Assembly: GCA_934247225.1 (NCBI GenBank)
Contig: CAKQJE010000020.1
Location: 1-50,965 of the forward strand
Reading direction: 5' to 3'
DNA: 50,965 nt
Source: an uncultured Clostridia bacterium
Lineage (GTDB): Bacteria > Bacillota > Clostridia > Christensenellales > Borkfalkiaceae
Below are positions 16,353-23,988 of the stretch, piece by piece; position 1 is the first letter of the stretch; each line of letters opens with the position of its first letter. The position numbers and the translations under genes are program-made. The notes below the pieces were generated by a model. That model was not told the DNA's origin. It ran no database searches and was given only the letters and a program-made list of their open reading frames with translations.

Positions 16353-17141
16353 ATGGCAAGGAAAATAGTCGTTACTTCGGGTAAAGGGGGAGTCGGGAAA
16401 ACGTCGGTTGCGGCAAATCTCGGCATACGTCTTTCGCGCGCGGGAAAAAGAGTTTGCATAATAGACGCCGATTTCGGCTTAAATAATCTCGATGTCGTAA
16501 CGGGCGTGGAAAATCTCGTGATTTACGATATTGCGGATTGCGTGGAAGGCAGGTGCAGGGCAAAGCAGGCGCTTGTGGAATGCCCTTCGGCAAAGAACGT
16601 TTTCATTCTTCCGTCCGTCCATTCTTTTTCACGCGATATTATAAACGAAAAGGGCGTTAACGAACTTATAGAGGGACTTTCTTCGCTTTTCGATTACATA
16701 GTGATAGATTGCCCCGCGGGGATAAACGAGGGATTTTCTATCGCCGTAAAGGCGGCGGAAGAAGCTCTGGTCGTAACCACGCCGCAACTTTCGAGTTTAA
16801 GAGACGCGGATAAAGTTCTGTCGCTTTTAAGAGGTTACGGGCTTAAATCGATAAGGCTTGTCGTGAACAGAATACGCGGCGATCTCGTCGCGAGCGGCGA
16901 TATGCTTTCGCCCGAAGAAATCGAAAAAACTCTTCGTTGTCCGCTTGCAGGCGTTATCCCGGACGACGACAACGTCTTTTTGCGCAACGCCGGGCTTATT
17001 CCGTCCGATTCGCCCTCTTTCAAGGCGTTTAAAACGCTCGCGCAGAACGTTGCCACGGGCAAAAGCAGAATTTACGATTACATTTCGAAATATTCGGGAT
17101 TTTTCGGCGCGATCCGCCGCGGAATAAAACGCAATATGTGA
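16353..17141 (+). CDS. minD: Septum site-determining protein MinD
   Basis: A 262-residue P-loop ATPase of the deviant Walker A family, which places the division site by binding the membrane when ATP-bound. Seen: GKGGVGKTSVAANLG near residue 10 with the signature Lys, DADFGLNNLD (normally DxDxGLRNLD), VIDCPAGI Walker B, and VVNRIR. The C-terminal amphipathic helix FFGAIRRGIKRNM would target the membrane. AGGAG precedes the start. minE follows 60 bases downstream. The 210 bases upstream have no gene; a short hairpin-forming stretch around 16250-16290 is all I see there. Confidence 0.93.
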   Translation: MARKIVVTSGKGGVGKTSVAANLGIRLSRAGKRVCIIDADFGLNNLDVVTGVENLVIYDIADCVEGRCRAKQALVECPSAKNVFILPSVHSFSRDIINEKGVNELIEGLSSLFDYIVIDCPAGINEGFSIAVKAAEEALVVTTPQLSSLRDADKVLSLLRGYGLKSIRLVVNRIRGDLVASGDMLSPEEIEKTLRCPLAGVIPDDDNVFLRNAGLIPSDSPSFKAFKTLAQNVATGKSRIYDYISKYSGFFGAIRRGIKRNM

Positions 17142-17201
17142 GACGGGCAAAAATAACGCAATCGCGTCCGAACGAAACAACAAATCCGACGGGAGAAAAT
17201 T

Positions 17202-17429
17202 ATGAAAAAGCAGGAACTTAAAAGACTGAAAACGGTTATCGAAAACGACAGACTTTCCATGACGAACGAAAATATCGGACTCATAACGCACGACGTGACC
17301 GCCGTGCTGGAAGACTATTTCGCCTTATCGGGCAATCCCGAGGTGATTGTCACGGCAAAAAACTGCGAGTATATCATAACCGTAAACGCGACGGCGACGG
17401 GCATAAAATCTTTTTCCGTCGGCAGATAA
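17202..17429 (+). CDS. minE: Cell-division topological factor MinE
   Basis: A 75-residue protein. Residues 4-17 (QELKRLKTVIENDR) match the anti-MinCD helix and residues 23-55 (NIGLITHDVTAVLEDYFAL, then NPEVIVT) match the topological-specificity domain; similarity is weaker toward the C-terminus. MinE drives MinD off the membrane. GGGAG precedes the start, and position right after minD supports the call. No minC is present beside them. The last codons, with the stop, are the first unit of an 18-bp tandem array (17412-17501). Confidence 0.82.
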   Translation: MKKQELKRLKTVIENDRLSMTNENIGLITHDVTAVLEDYFALSGNPEVIVTAKNCEYIITVNATATGIKSFSVGR

Positions 17430-17501
17430 CTTTCCGTCGGAAGATAGCTTTCCGTCGGCAGATAGCTTTCTGTCGGACGATAGCATTTCGTCGGCAGATA
17501 A
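17412..17501 (+). repeat. 18-bp tandem array across the minE stop codon
   Basis: Five units of consensus CTTTCCGTCGGCAGATAG, diverged by one to four bases. The first unit is the end of minE (F-S-V-G-R-stop). As 18 is six codons, every later unit, read in frame, again ends in TAA or TAG. Confidence 0.9.
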
Positions 17502-17576
17502 CGTTCTTTTCGGGGCGGGTCGGGAAAACGAAAAAATTCCGACAAAAAATTTTAACAAAAAAAACACCTCAAACGC

Positions 17577-17605
17577 TTGCAATTTTCGGCGGTCGGTACT
17601 ATAAT
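17577..17605 (+). promoter_or_regulatory. Promoter of htpG
   Basis: TTGCAA-N17-TATAAT, immediately before the CIRCE-like element. Confidence 0.85.
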
Positions 17606-17606
17606 G

Positions 17607-17633
17607 TTAGCAGAACAGCCGAAAGAGTGCTAA
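17607..17633 (+). promoter_or_regulatory. CIRCE-like operator (HrcA site) before htpG
   Basis: Consensus is TTAGCACTC-N9-GAGTGCTAA. Here the right arm GAGTGCTAA is exact, the spacing is exactly nine, and the left arm is TTAGCAGAA, three bases off. It lies over the expected transcription start, where an HrcA repressor would block transcription. Confidence 0.75.
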
Positions 17634-17689
17634 CACTTAATTAAGTTGTTTGCTAAAATTATATTGCTTGCTTTACGGAGGTGCATTAT

Positions 17690-19576
17690 ATGAAAAGTTT
17701 TAAAACGCAGTCGAAAAGAGTGCTTGATCTGATGATCAATTCGATTTACACGCACAAGGAGATTTTTTTAAGAGAATTATTGTCAAATTGCAGCGACGCT
17801 ATCGACAAATTATATTATAAGGGCTTGAAAGAGGGGCTTTCGGGGCTTACGAGAGAGGATTTTTACATTAAAATCAAAGCCGACAAAGACAACGGAACTT
17901 TGACGATAACCGATAACGGTATCGGTATGACGGCGAAAGAACTCGAAGAAAACCTCGGAACGATCGCAAAGAGCGGCTCGTTCGATTTCAAAGCCGAAAA
18001 CGCGGAAGCCAAGGAAAAGGACGACGTAAACGTAATCGGTCAGTTCGGCGTAGGTTTTTATTCGGCGTTTATGGTCGCGGACAAGGTTGAAGTTTATTCC
18101 AAGGCTTTCGGAGAAGAACAGGCGAACGTCTGGACAAGCTCGGGAACGGAGGGTTACGATATCGCGCCGTGCGACAGGACGGAAAGAGGAACGGAGATCG
18201 TGCTTCATCTGAAAAAGGACACGGACGACGAGAAATACAGCAAATATCTCGAAGAATACGAGATAAGGAGCCTTGTCAAGAAGTATTCCGATTATATTCG
18301 TTACCCCATAAAAATGGAAGTAACCAAATATAAGGAGCTTACCGAAGAGGAGCGCAAAGAGGGTAAATCCGCCGAATCTTATAAGGAAGAGGAAACGCTC
18401 AACTCGATGGTTCCTATCTGGAAAAAGAATAAAAACGAACTTACAAAAGAGGATTACGACGCGTTCTACCGCGATAATTTCTACGACTACGACGCGCCGC
18501 TTAAATACATTCACGTAAACGTCGAGGGCGCCGTGAGCTACAAAGCTTTATTGTATATCCCCGCAAGAGTTCCTTACGATTATTACAGCAAGAACTACGA
18601 AAAAGGCTTGAAGCTTTACACGGACGGCGTGCTTATAACCGACAAATGCGCGGAGCTTCTGCCCGATTATTTCAGTTTCGTGAAAGGTCTTGTGGACAGC
18701 GAACTTCAACTCAATATCTCGCGTGAGACCATTCAGCATAACCGTCAGTTGCAGCTTATCGAGTCCAATATCGAAAAGAAAATCAAAAACGAACTTCTCG
18801 ATATGCAGAAAAACGACCGCGAAACATACGATAAATTCTTTAAAAACTTCGGTTTGCAGCTTAAATACGGGCTTTACAGCGGTTGGGGAATGAACAAAGA
18901 GGTCTTGCAGGATCTTATAATGTTCAAGTCCGTCAAACTCGGAAAGTACGTCACGCTCAAAGAATACGTCGACTCTTTCGGCGCGGATCAGAAGTACATT
19001 TATTACGGTTCGGCAAAGACCGAAGAGGCAGTGAAAGCTCTTCCGCAAAGCGAAAAGCTTTTAGACGAAGGTTACGATATCCTTTGTTTTGCGGACGACG
19101 TGGACGAATTTGCCGTTAAAATGCTCGGTAAATACGACGATAAGGAATTCAAGAACATTCTCGACGAAAGCGTGGGTGCGTCTCCCGAAGACGACAAAAA
19201 GAACGAAGAGGACAAAGATCTTCTCGAAACTTTGAAAAACGCTCTGGGCGATAAAGTTTCGAAAGTCAGAGTTTCCACCGCGCTTAAAAATCATCCCGTA
19301 TGCCTTTCTTCCGAGGGCGAAGTTTCAATCGAAATGGAAAAGGTTCTGTCGGGTATGCCCAACGCCGAAGCGGGAGCGGTTAAAGCGAACAAAATTCTCG
19401 AACTTAACGCCGATCACCCTCTTTACGCTAAACTTAAATCCGTTTACGAAGCCGACAAAGACGGCTTAACCGATTATGCGGAAATCCTTTATCAGTCGGC
19501 GCGCCTTGTTGCGGGTCTTCCCGTGGAAAACGCCGCGGAGCTTACCGACAAACTTTTCGCTCTTTTGGCTAAGTAA
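17690..19576 (+). CDS. htpG: Molecular chaperone HtpG (Hsp90)
   Basis: A 628-residue cytoplasmic Hsp90 of normal length. The GHKL ATPase domain shows LRELLSNCSDAIDKLYY, DNGIGM and GQFGVGFYSAFMVADKV; the middle domain has GVLITDKCAELLPDYFSFVKG and SRETIQHNR with the catalytic-loop Arg; a C-terminal dimer domain follows. The start at 17690 is chosen because GGAGGTG precedes ATG by six bases; the earlier GTG is part of that site. The promoter with a CIRCE-like site suggests heat-shock control by HrcA. Downstream come short direct repeats (AGGTTTTCGGCGC-like, 19590-19615), a dispersed motif copy, and a terminator. Confidence 0.96.
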   Translation: MKSFKTQSKRVLDLMINSIYTHKEIFLRELLSNCSDAIDKLYYKGLKEGLSGLTREDFYIKIKADKDNGTLTITDNGIGMTAKELEENLGTIAKSGSFDFKAENAEAKEKDDVNVIGQFGVGFYSAFMVADKVEVYSKAFGEEQANVWTSSGTEGYDIAPCDRTERGTEIVLHLKKDTDDEKYSKYLEEYEIRSLVKKYSDYIRYPIKMEVTKYKELTEEERKEGKSAESYKEEETLNSMVPIWKKNKNELTKEDYDAFYRDNFYDYDAPLKYIHVNVEGAVSYKALLYIPARVPYDYYSKNYEKGLKLYTDGVLITDKCAELLPDYFSFVKGLVDSELQLNISRETIQHNRQLQLIESNIEKKIKNELLDMQKNDRETYDKFFKNFGLQLKYGLYSGWGMNKEVLQDLIMFKSVKLGKYVTLKEYVDSFGADQKYIYYGSAKTEEAVKALPQSEKLLDEGYDILCFADDVDEFAVKMLGKYDDKEFKNILDESVGASPEDDKKNEEDKDLLETLKNALGDKVSKVRVSTALKNHPVCLSSEGEVSIEMEKVLSGMPNAEAGAVKANKILELNADHPLYAKLKSVYEADKDGLTDYAEILYQSARLVAGLPVENAAELTDKLFALLAK

Positions 19577-19649
19577 ACTTTTTCGGAGCAGGTTTTCGGC
19601 GCAGGTTTTCGCCGTGTAATAATTTCGGCGATTGACGCTTAAAAAGCTT

Positions 19650-19665
19650 GATAATCGACTTATAT
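19650..19665 (+). repeat. Dispersed motif copy 5, before the htpG terminator
   Basis: TAATCGACTTATA matches 13 of 14 core bases (19652-19665), preceded by GA. The terminator stem begins at once, at 19666. Confidence 0.8.
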
Positions 19666-19710
19666 CCCGCCGTTTGCAAAAACATTTTGCAAACGGCGGG
19701 CGTTTTTTTT
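19666..19710 (+). terminator. Terminator of htpG
   Basis: CCCGCCGTTTGCAAA, loop ACAT-like, TTTGCAAACGGCGGG, two bases, then eight T. Confidence 0.93.
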
Positions 19711-19764
19711 ATTTTACCGCGGCGCCGCAGACGGGGAAAATCCGTTCCCGAGACTAACCGCCGT

Positions 19765-19793
19765 TTGACATTTTTTGTTTGAAATAGTATAAT
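19765..19793 (+). promoter_or_regulatory. Promoter of cardiolipin synthase
   Basis: TTGACA-N17-TATAAT, near consensus, about 70 bases before the start codon. Confidence 0.85.
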
Positions 19794-19863
19794 TTCATCG
19801 CAAAGTATAAAGAATGTTACAAAAGACAAACAAAGAAAACGCAAAAGAAATATCGGATAATTT

Positions 19864-21408
19864 ATGAAAAATAAAAAACGAAGAACAAAAATTTACGTAT
19901 CGCGATTTGCGATAATCCTGCTCAGTATATTTTTACAGGCAACGGGCATATGGTTCGTCCTTTTCTGGCTCGGGCAGAAAGTGCCGACGTTATATGCCGT
20001 TTTTGTATATATTTTGTCGGGACTTCTGATGGTTCTTATCGTAAACAAGGATCAACCCGCATGTTATAAATTGCCGTGGGTAATTCTGCTTCAACTTTTG
20101 CCGTACGGCGGAATAATGATTTATCTCACTTTCGGCAACGTGAAAATGAGCAAGCGGCAGATGAAAAAATACCGCTCGATATATAGCGAGCATCACGACG
20201 AACTGTATCGTCAGGACGAGGTTCTTTCCGAGCTTTCCGAGGAGGGCGGCAAGGGTGCGGCGGTCGTAAAATACCTTCGCTACGCAACCGCGCTTCCCGT
20301 TTTCGATAATTCCACGGCGGAATATTTAAAAAGCGGTTCGGTGTTTTTCAAATCTTTGGAGGAAGAGCTTGAAAAAGCCGAAAAGTATATTTTTCTGGAA
20401 TATTTTATAATAGAAGACGGCGTTGTTTGGAGCGAAATCGACGAGATTTTACGCAGAAAAGTACTCGAAGGCGTGGAAGTTTTCGTTATGTACGACGACG
20501 TGGGAAGCATGCCGAAGGTTTCGCCCGATTTTTATAAAGATCTTTGCAAAGAGGGCTTCGACGCCTGTAAGTTTCATAAATTCATACCCGTGGTTTCCGT
20601 CAGCCACAATAACCGCGACCATAGAAAAATCGCCGTTATAGACGGTAAAGTCGGGTATATGGGCGGCGCGAATATTGCCGACGAATACGCGAATATCACC
20701 CGTCCTTACGGCAGGTGGCTGGACTGTTCGGTAAAAATCGAGGGGCAGGCGGTGGACAGCCTTGTGCGTTTGTTTATCCAGCTTTTCAATATGGCGGGCG
20801 GCAGAACTCTCGAAGAAGCCGATTATATCTGCAAGGAACACGCTGTTTACAGCGACGGCTATATGTTCCCGTTCGGCGACTCTCCCGCGCCGATAACCGA
20901 AGAACATATCGGCGAAAACGTCTATCTCGATATCATAAACAGGAGCGATAAGTATCTTTATATCGCAACGCCTTATCTTATCGTGGACACGAATATCACC
21001 ACTGCGCTGAAAAACGCCGCGAGAAGGGGTGTGGACGTGCGTTTGTTTATCCCCGAAATACCCGACAAGAAAATGGTTTATATAATGACGAGAAGCGCGT
21101 GCTTGTCCTTAATGTCCGCGGGCGTAAAAGTGTACGCTTACCGAAACGGATTTATTCATTCCAAATGCTTCCTTTCGGACGGCGACTCCGCCGTTATCGG
21201 AACGATAAATCTTGATTTCCGTTCTCTCGTTCACCATTTCGAATGCGCCACGTTTTTCTATAAAAATAAATTGATAAACGACTTATACGAAGACTTTTGT
21301 TATTTAATCGAACGCGAATGCGACCTTATGACGCAGGAGGATCTGTCGCTTAAATGGCACGAAAAACCCGTGAAGTGGTTTTTGACTTTTATCGCCCCGC
21401 TTATGTAG
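19864..21408 (+). CDS. cls: Cardiolipin synthase
   Basis: A 514-residue phospholipase-D-superfamily enzyme that joins two phosphatidylglycerols into cardiolipin at the membrane. Two N-terminal membrane helices (about residues 14-35 and 42-60, then a third hydrophobic stretch near 70-85) precede two catalytic HKD motifs: HRKIAVIDGKVGYMGGAN near 255 and HSKCFLSDGDSAVIGTIN near 435, both intact. Length and layout are ordinary. The ribosome binding site is weak. A diverged copy of the dispersed motif lies in the 3' part. Confidence 0.93.
   Translation: MKNKKRRTKIYVSRFAIILLSIFLQATGIWFVLFWLGQKVPTLYAVFVYILSGLLMVLIVNKDQPACYKLPWVILLQLLPYGGIMIYLTFGNVKMSKRQMKKYRSIYSEHHDELYRQDEVLSELSEEGGKGAAVVKYLRYATALPVFDNSTAEYLKSGSVFFKSLEEELEKAEKYIFLEYFIIEDGVVWSEIDEILRRKVLEGVEVFVMYDDVGSMPKVSPDFYKDLCKEGFDACKFHKFIPVVSVSHNNRDHRKIAVIDGKVGYMGGANIADEYANITRPYGRWLDCSVKIEGQAVDSLVRLFIQLFNMAGGRTLEEADYICKEHAVYSDGYMFPFGDSPAPITEEHIGENVYLDIINRSDKYLYIATPYLIVDTNITTALKNAARRGVDVRLFIPEIPDKKMVYIMTRSACLSLMSAGVKVYAYRNGFIHSKCFLSDGDSAVIGTINLDFRSLVHHFECATFFYKNKLINDLYEDFCYLIERECDLMTQEDLSLKWHEKPVKWFLTFIAPLM
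21273..21288 (+). repeat. Possible dispersed motif copy 6, inside cls
   Basis: TAAACGACTTATAC, 12 of 14 core bases, preceded by GA. This may be chance. Confidence 0.35.
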
Positions 21409-21464
21409 CCGAGAGGTGTTCGAACGCAATCACCTGTGGCTAAACGCCGCAAAAATCGAATAAT

Positions 21465-21509
21465 AAAAAAGCTTTTGCCGATATATCGCCATATCGCCGA
21501 AAGCTTTTT
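21465..21509 (+). terminator. Terminator of cls
   Basis: AAAAAAGCTTTTGCCGATAT paired with ATATCGCCGAAAGCTTTTT, with minor mismatches, and a T run. Confidence 0.75.
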
Positions 21510-21557
21510 ATTTGTCATTTCGATATGTTTTGTCTTGATTTTTTCTGCCTGAAAAGC

Positions 21558-21595
21558 AGCCGCGGGCGACAGAAAAATTTCTGTCGTCCGCGGCT
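21558..21595. terminator. Hairpin terminator between converging genes
   Basis: AGCCGCGGGCGACAGAAA, two bases, TTTCTGTCGTCCGCGGCT, one mismatch. Probably the minus-strand terminator of the gene at 21635. Confidence 0.8.
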
Positions 21596-21634
21596 TATTT
21601 TTAGTTTTTAAGTTAAGTAAACCGACGACGATTT

Positions 21635-22360
21635 TCAGTCGTTACTGCTTTCGGTTTCGGCGGCAGACGATTGTTTGTTGTAATCGTTAAGCTCGTCTTT
21701 TAAAGCGTTTTTGGTTTTAAACGATAAAAGGAAGCTGTATTTCTGCTTGATTTGTTCGGTTTTGAGCTTAATCGAGAGCCTGAATTCTTCGAGTTTGACG
21801 ACGACGTTGTTTTCTTTCGCCCACGAGCGGATTTTGTTCACGACGTTGAACGAATAGAATATATCGATAATGAAAATACCGAAATAAATACCGATAAAGA
21901 ACGAATATATTTCGTTGAGATTTATCCAATCTACCGCTTTTAAAAGAAGCGGATGAACGAAAATCGCGTACAACGCGCCGATCGCACCCCAGAAAAAGGT
22001 GAAAAGCGGACAAATTATGCCCTGAATGTTGCCGGGGCGTTTGGAGTAATCCCAAAGCTTGACTTTAAGACCTTTAATAAAGATAAGACCCGTGATATAT
22101 TCGATCAAAGTCATAACCACGGTTATGAGCGCGATCACGAACACGTCCCGCCAGATTTCGCTTTCGATAAAGCTGTAATCGAACGAACAGATTATGAACA
22201 GGAAAACGACGCCCGTTCCGTAAAGCGGCAGGCACGGACCGACGAGAAAGCCGGGGTTTACCCATTTTTTATGCGCGAACCTGCGGAAAAAGAGTTCGAT
22301 AACCCATCCGCACGAACCGCCGACTATAAAGAGAAGGCATAAAGTTATAAATATTTTCAT
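21635..22360 (-). CDS. Membrane protein of the CmpB / 'ABC transporter type IV' family
   Basis: A 241-residue integral membrane protein with about five hydrophobic helices in the first 180 residues. The pattern WVIELFFRRFAHKKWVNPGFLVGPCLPLYG, then LIEYITGLIF, LWDYSKRPGNIQG and FFWG is that of a clostridial membrane family named putative ABC transporter type IV. The role is not established. The C-terminal tail (about 195-241) is charged and probably cytoplasmic. GAGG precedes the start at modest distance. It stands alone, with a terminator after it. Confidence 0.75.
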   Translation of the reverse strand: MKIFITLCLLFIVGGSCGWVIELFFRRFAHKKWVNPGFLVGPCLPLYGTGVVFLFIICSFDYSFIESEIWRDVFVIALITVVMTLIEYITGLIFIKGLKVKLWDYSKRPGNIQGIICPLFTFFWGAIGALYAIFVHPLLLKAVDWINLNEIYSFFIGIYFGIFIIDIFYSFNVVNKIRSWAKENNVVVKLEEFRLSIKLKTEQIKQKYSFLLSFKTKNALKDELNDYNKQSSAAETESSND

Positions 22361-22722
22361 AAAAACCTCGCGTTGCCTTGCGGCGTAGTTTTTAAAGCTT
22401 GTCTTGTTCTTTTTATATTGTCAATGCAGGCGGGAAAGCGGTGTTCGCCCCTACATATGGTTGTTGTCCGTAATGTATAAATCGCGATTATCAATCGCCC
22501 GCACAAATTTATTTGATTGGCATTATCAGCTTCTCCCGAAAGGTTTTGTTCTTCGAAAAATTCGGTTGAATGGGGAAGCCTGAAACTATCGATAAACGAC
22601 TTATAGGCGGGGTTTTGACTGTTATTCTTTTTTGGGGGATGTCCTCTTCCGTAAAATTTTCGCGGAAAGCCGCTTGATTTGCCACCTTCTTCAAGGGGAG
22701 AAGGCAAGGAAAATTTTATCTG
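22361..22722. other. Gene-free interval with a motif copy and a decayed interspersed repeat
   Basis: The stretch holds dispersed motif copy 7 and, at about 22627-22708, a segment that reads on the minus strand CCTTCTCCCCTTGAAGAAGG followed by TGGCAAATCAAGCGG and GGAAGAGGACATCCCCC. This resembles the degenerate interspersed repeats that are common in gut Bacillota between genes (my recollection, not checked). Short frames that cross it are not credited as genes. Confidence 0.5.
22591..22616 (+). repeat. Dispersed motif copy 7, intergenic
   Basis: TAAACGACTTATAG at 22593-22606, 13 of 14 core bases, followed by GCGGGG and TTTT, the same layout as the best copies. Confidence 0.8.
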
Positions 22723-23907
22723 TTACACAAACGGGTTTTCTATGGTTATGACCGCGTTCAGTTTTTTGTCGTAAGCCCGTAGTTTTTCGTTTATCGTCTG
22801 CTTGATCTGCTTTTCGGGAACGGTGTTTTCGGGCGGAATAACCAGATCGAAAATGACGTTCGCGTGCGTTTCGCCCTCGTTCATTCTGAAATCGTGCAGA
22901 GAAAAATCGGGGCTTATATCCTTGACGATTTTAACGCATTCTTCCTTTATGGCGTTAAGCCTCGGACTCGTCGTGACGACGGGGTCCATATGAATGGTCG
23001 CCAGGCAGTTGAATTTGCTTTCGAGTCCGCGTTCGATATTGTCGATAACGTCGTGAAGGTCGAGCATATCGCCTTCTGCGGGAACTTCGGCGTGTAAAAC
23101 TATTATTTTTCTTCCGGGACCGTAATCGTGAATCATCAGATCGTGAACGCCGATTACCTTTTCCTTATTGAAATTCAGCACGTAATCCGCAACGCCTTTC
23201 ACAAGCGCGGGGTCGGGAGCTTCGCCGAGAAGCAGGTCGATAACGCTTTTTATCGATTTAATGCCCGAAATCGCGATAAATAACGAAACTATCGCTCCTG
23301 CGAAACCGTCGAACGGCACGTTTTCGATAAACGCCGAAAGTACGGACGAAATCAAAACCACGGACGTTGCGAGACAGTCCGAAATACTGTCGGTTGCGGT
23401 TGCGAGCATTGCGACGGAATCGATTTTTTTCCCGACGGAGCGGTTCATTATCGCGAGATAAGCTTTTGCAAGTATTGAAAAAACGAGAATAACCGAAGTT
23501 ATTACGAGCGTTGTTTTCGAGTCGGGAGAGACCGTTTCCCACGCCGTGATTTTTTCGACGGAAGAAATGAAAAGCTCCGCCGCCACGACGAGAACGATTA
23601 CCGAAACGCCGAGTCCCGCGCAATATTCCATTCTGCCGTGTCCGAACGGGTGTTCTCTGTCGGGTTTCTTTTCGGAAAGTTTGAATCCGAACAGGGTAAT
23701 TATCGAACTGCCCGCGTCGGACAGGTTGTTGATACCGTCCGAGACAATCGAAATCGCTCCGACGATAAGCCCTGTGGCGATTTTCATTGCGCAGAGAAGA
23801 ACGTTTACGATAATTCCTATAACGCCCGTCCGCTTTCCGCATTTTGCCCGTATTTCGTGTTTGGCAAGGTCTTCCTCGCCGTATTTTTTTAAAAATCCGT
23901 CAAACAT
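22723..23907 (-). CDS. Cation diffusion facilitator family transporter
   Basis: A 394-residue metal-ion/proton antiporter. Six membrane helices fill about residues 28-210, with the metal-site pattern SDGINNLSDAGSS in helix 2, HPFGHGRMEY after it, and TATDSISDCLAT in helix 5. The C-terminal cytoplasmic domain (about 215-290) has VHDLMIHDYGPG and a His-containing LHAEVPAEGDMLDLHDVID. A further 90-residue extension follows, about a second copy of that domain type. CDF proteins export zinc, manganese, iron or cobalt; the Asp/Asn-rich helix 2 site does not settle which. Confidence 0.9.
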   Translation of the reverse strand: MFDGFLKKYGEEDLAKHEIRAKCGKRTGVIGIIVNVLLCAMKIATGLIVGAISIVSDGINNLSDAGSSIITLFGFKLSEKKPDREHPFGHGRMEYCAGLGVSVIVLVVAAELFISSVEKITAWETVSPDSKTTLVITSVILVFSILAKAYLAIMNRSVGKKIDSVAMLATATDSISDCLATSVVLISSVLSAFIENVPFDGFAGAIVSLFIAISGIKSIKSVIDLLLGEAPDPALVKGVADYVLNFNKEKVIGVHDLMIHDYGPGRKIIVLHAEVPAEGDMLDLHDVIDNIERGLESKFNCLATIHMDPVVTTSPRLNAIKEECVKIVKDISPDFSLHDFRMNEGETHANVIFDLVIPPENTVPEKQIKQTINEKLRAYDKKLNAVITIENPFV

Positions 23908-23988
23908 AAGTTTCCCGCCAAACGAATTATTTTTGCCGCGAATATAAAATCCTTAAATCCGTCGGGCGAAAGCGAGCGAAAACAGAAA

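Noticed and set aside
17412..17501. CRISPR array
   Set aside because: Units of 18 bp follow one another with no spacers, and the first is part of minE. The same holds for the array at 50894-50965.
20449..20907. Long antisense frames opposite cls and many other genes
   Set aside because: The codon usage of this genome leaves few stops on the opposite strand, so long shadow frames are expected; none has a ribosome binding site or known domain.
22357..22707. Minus-strand gene of about 116 codons
   Set aside because: It reads through a decayed interspersed repeat and a motif copy, and overlaps the start of the next gene; no family likeness.
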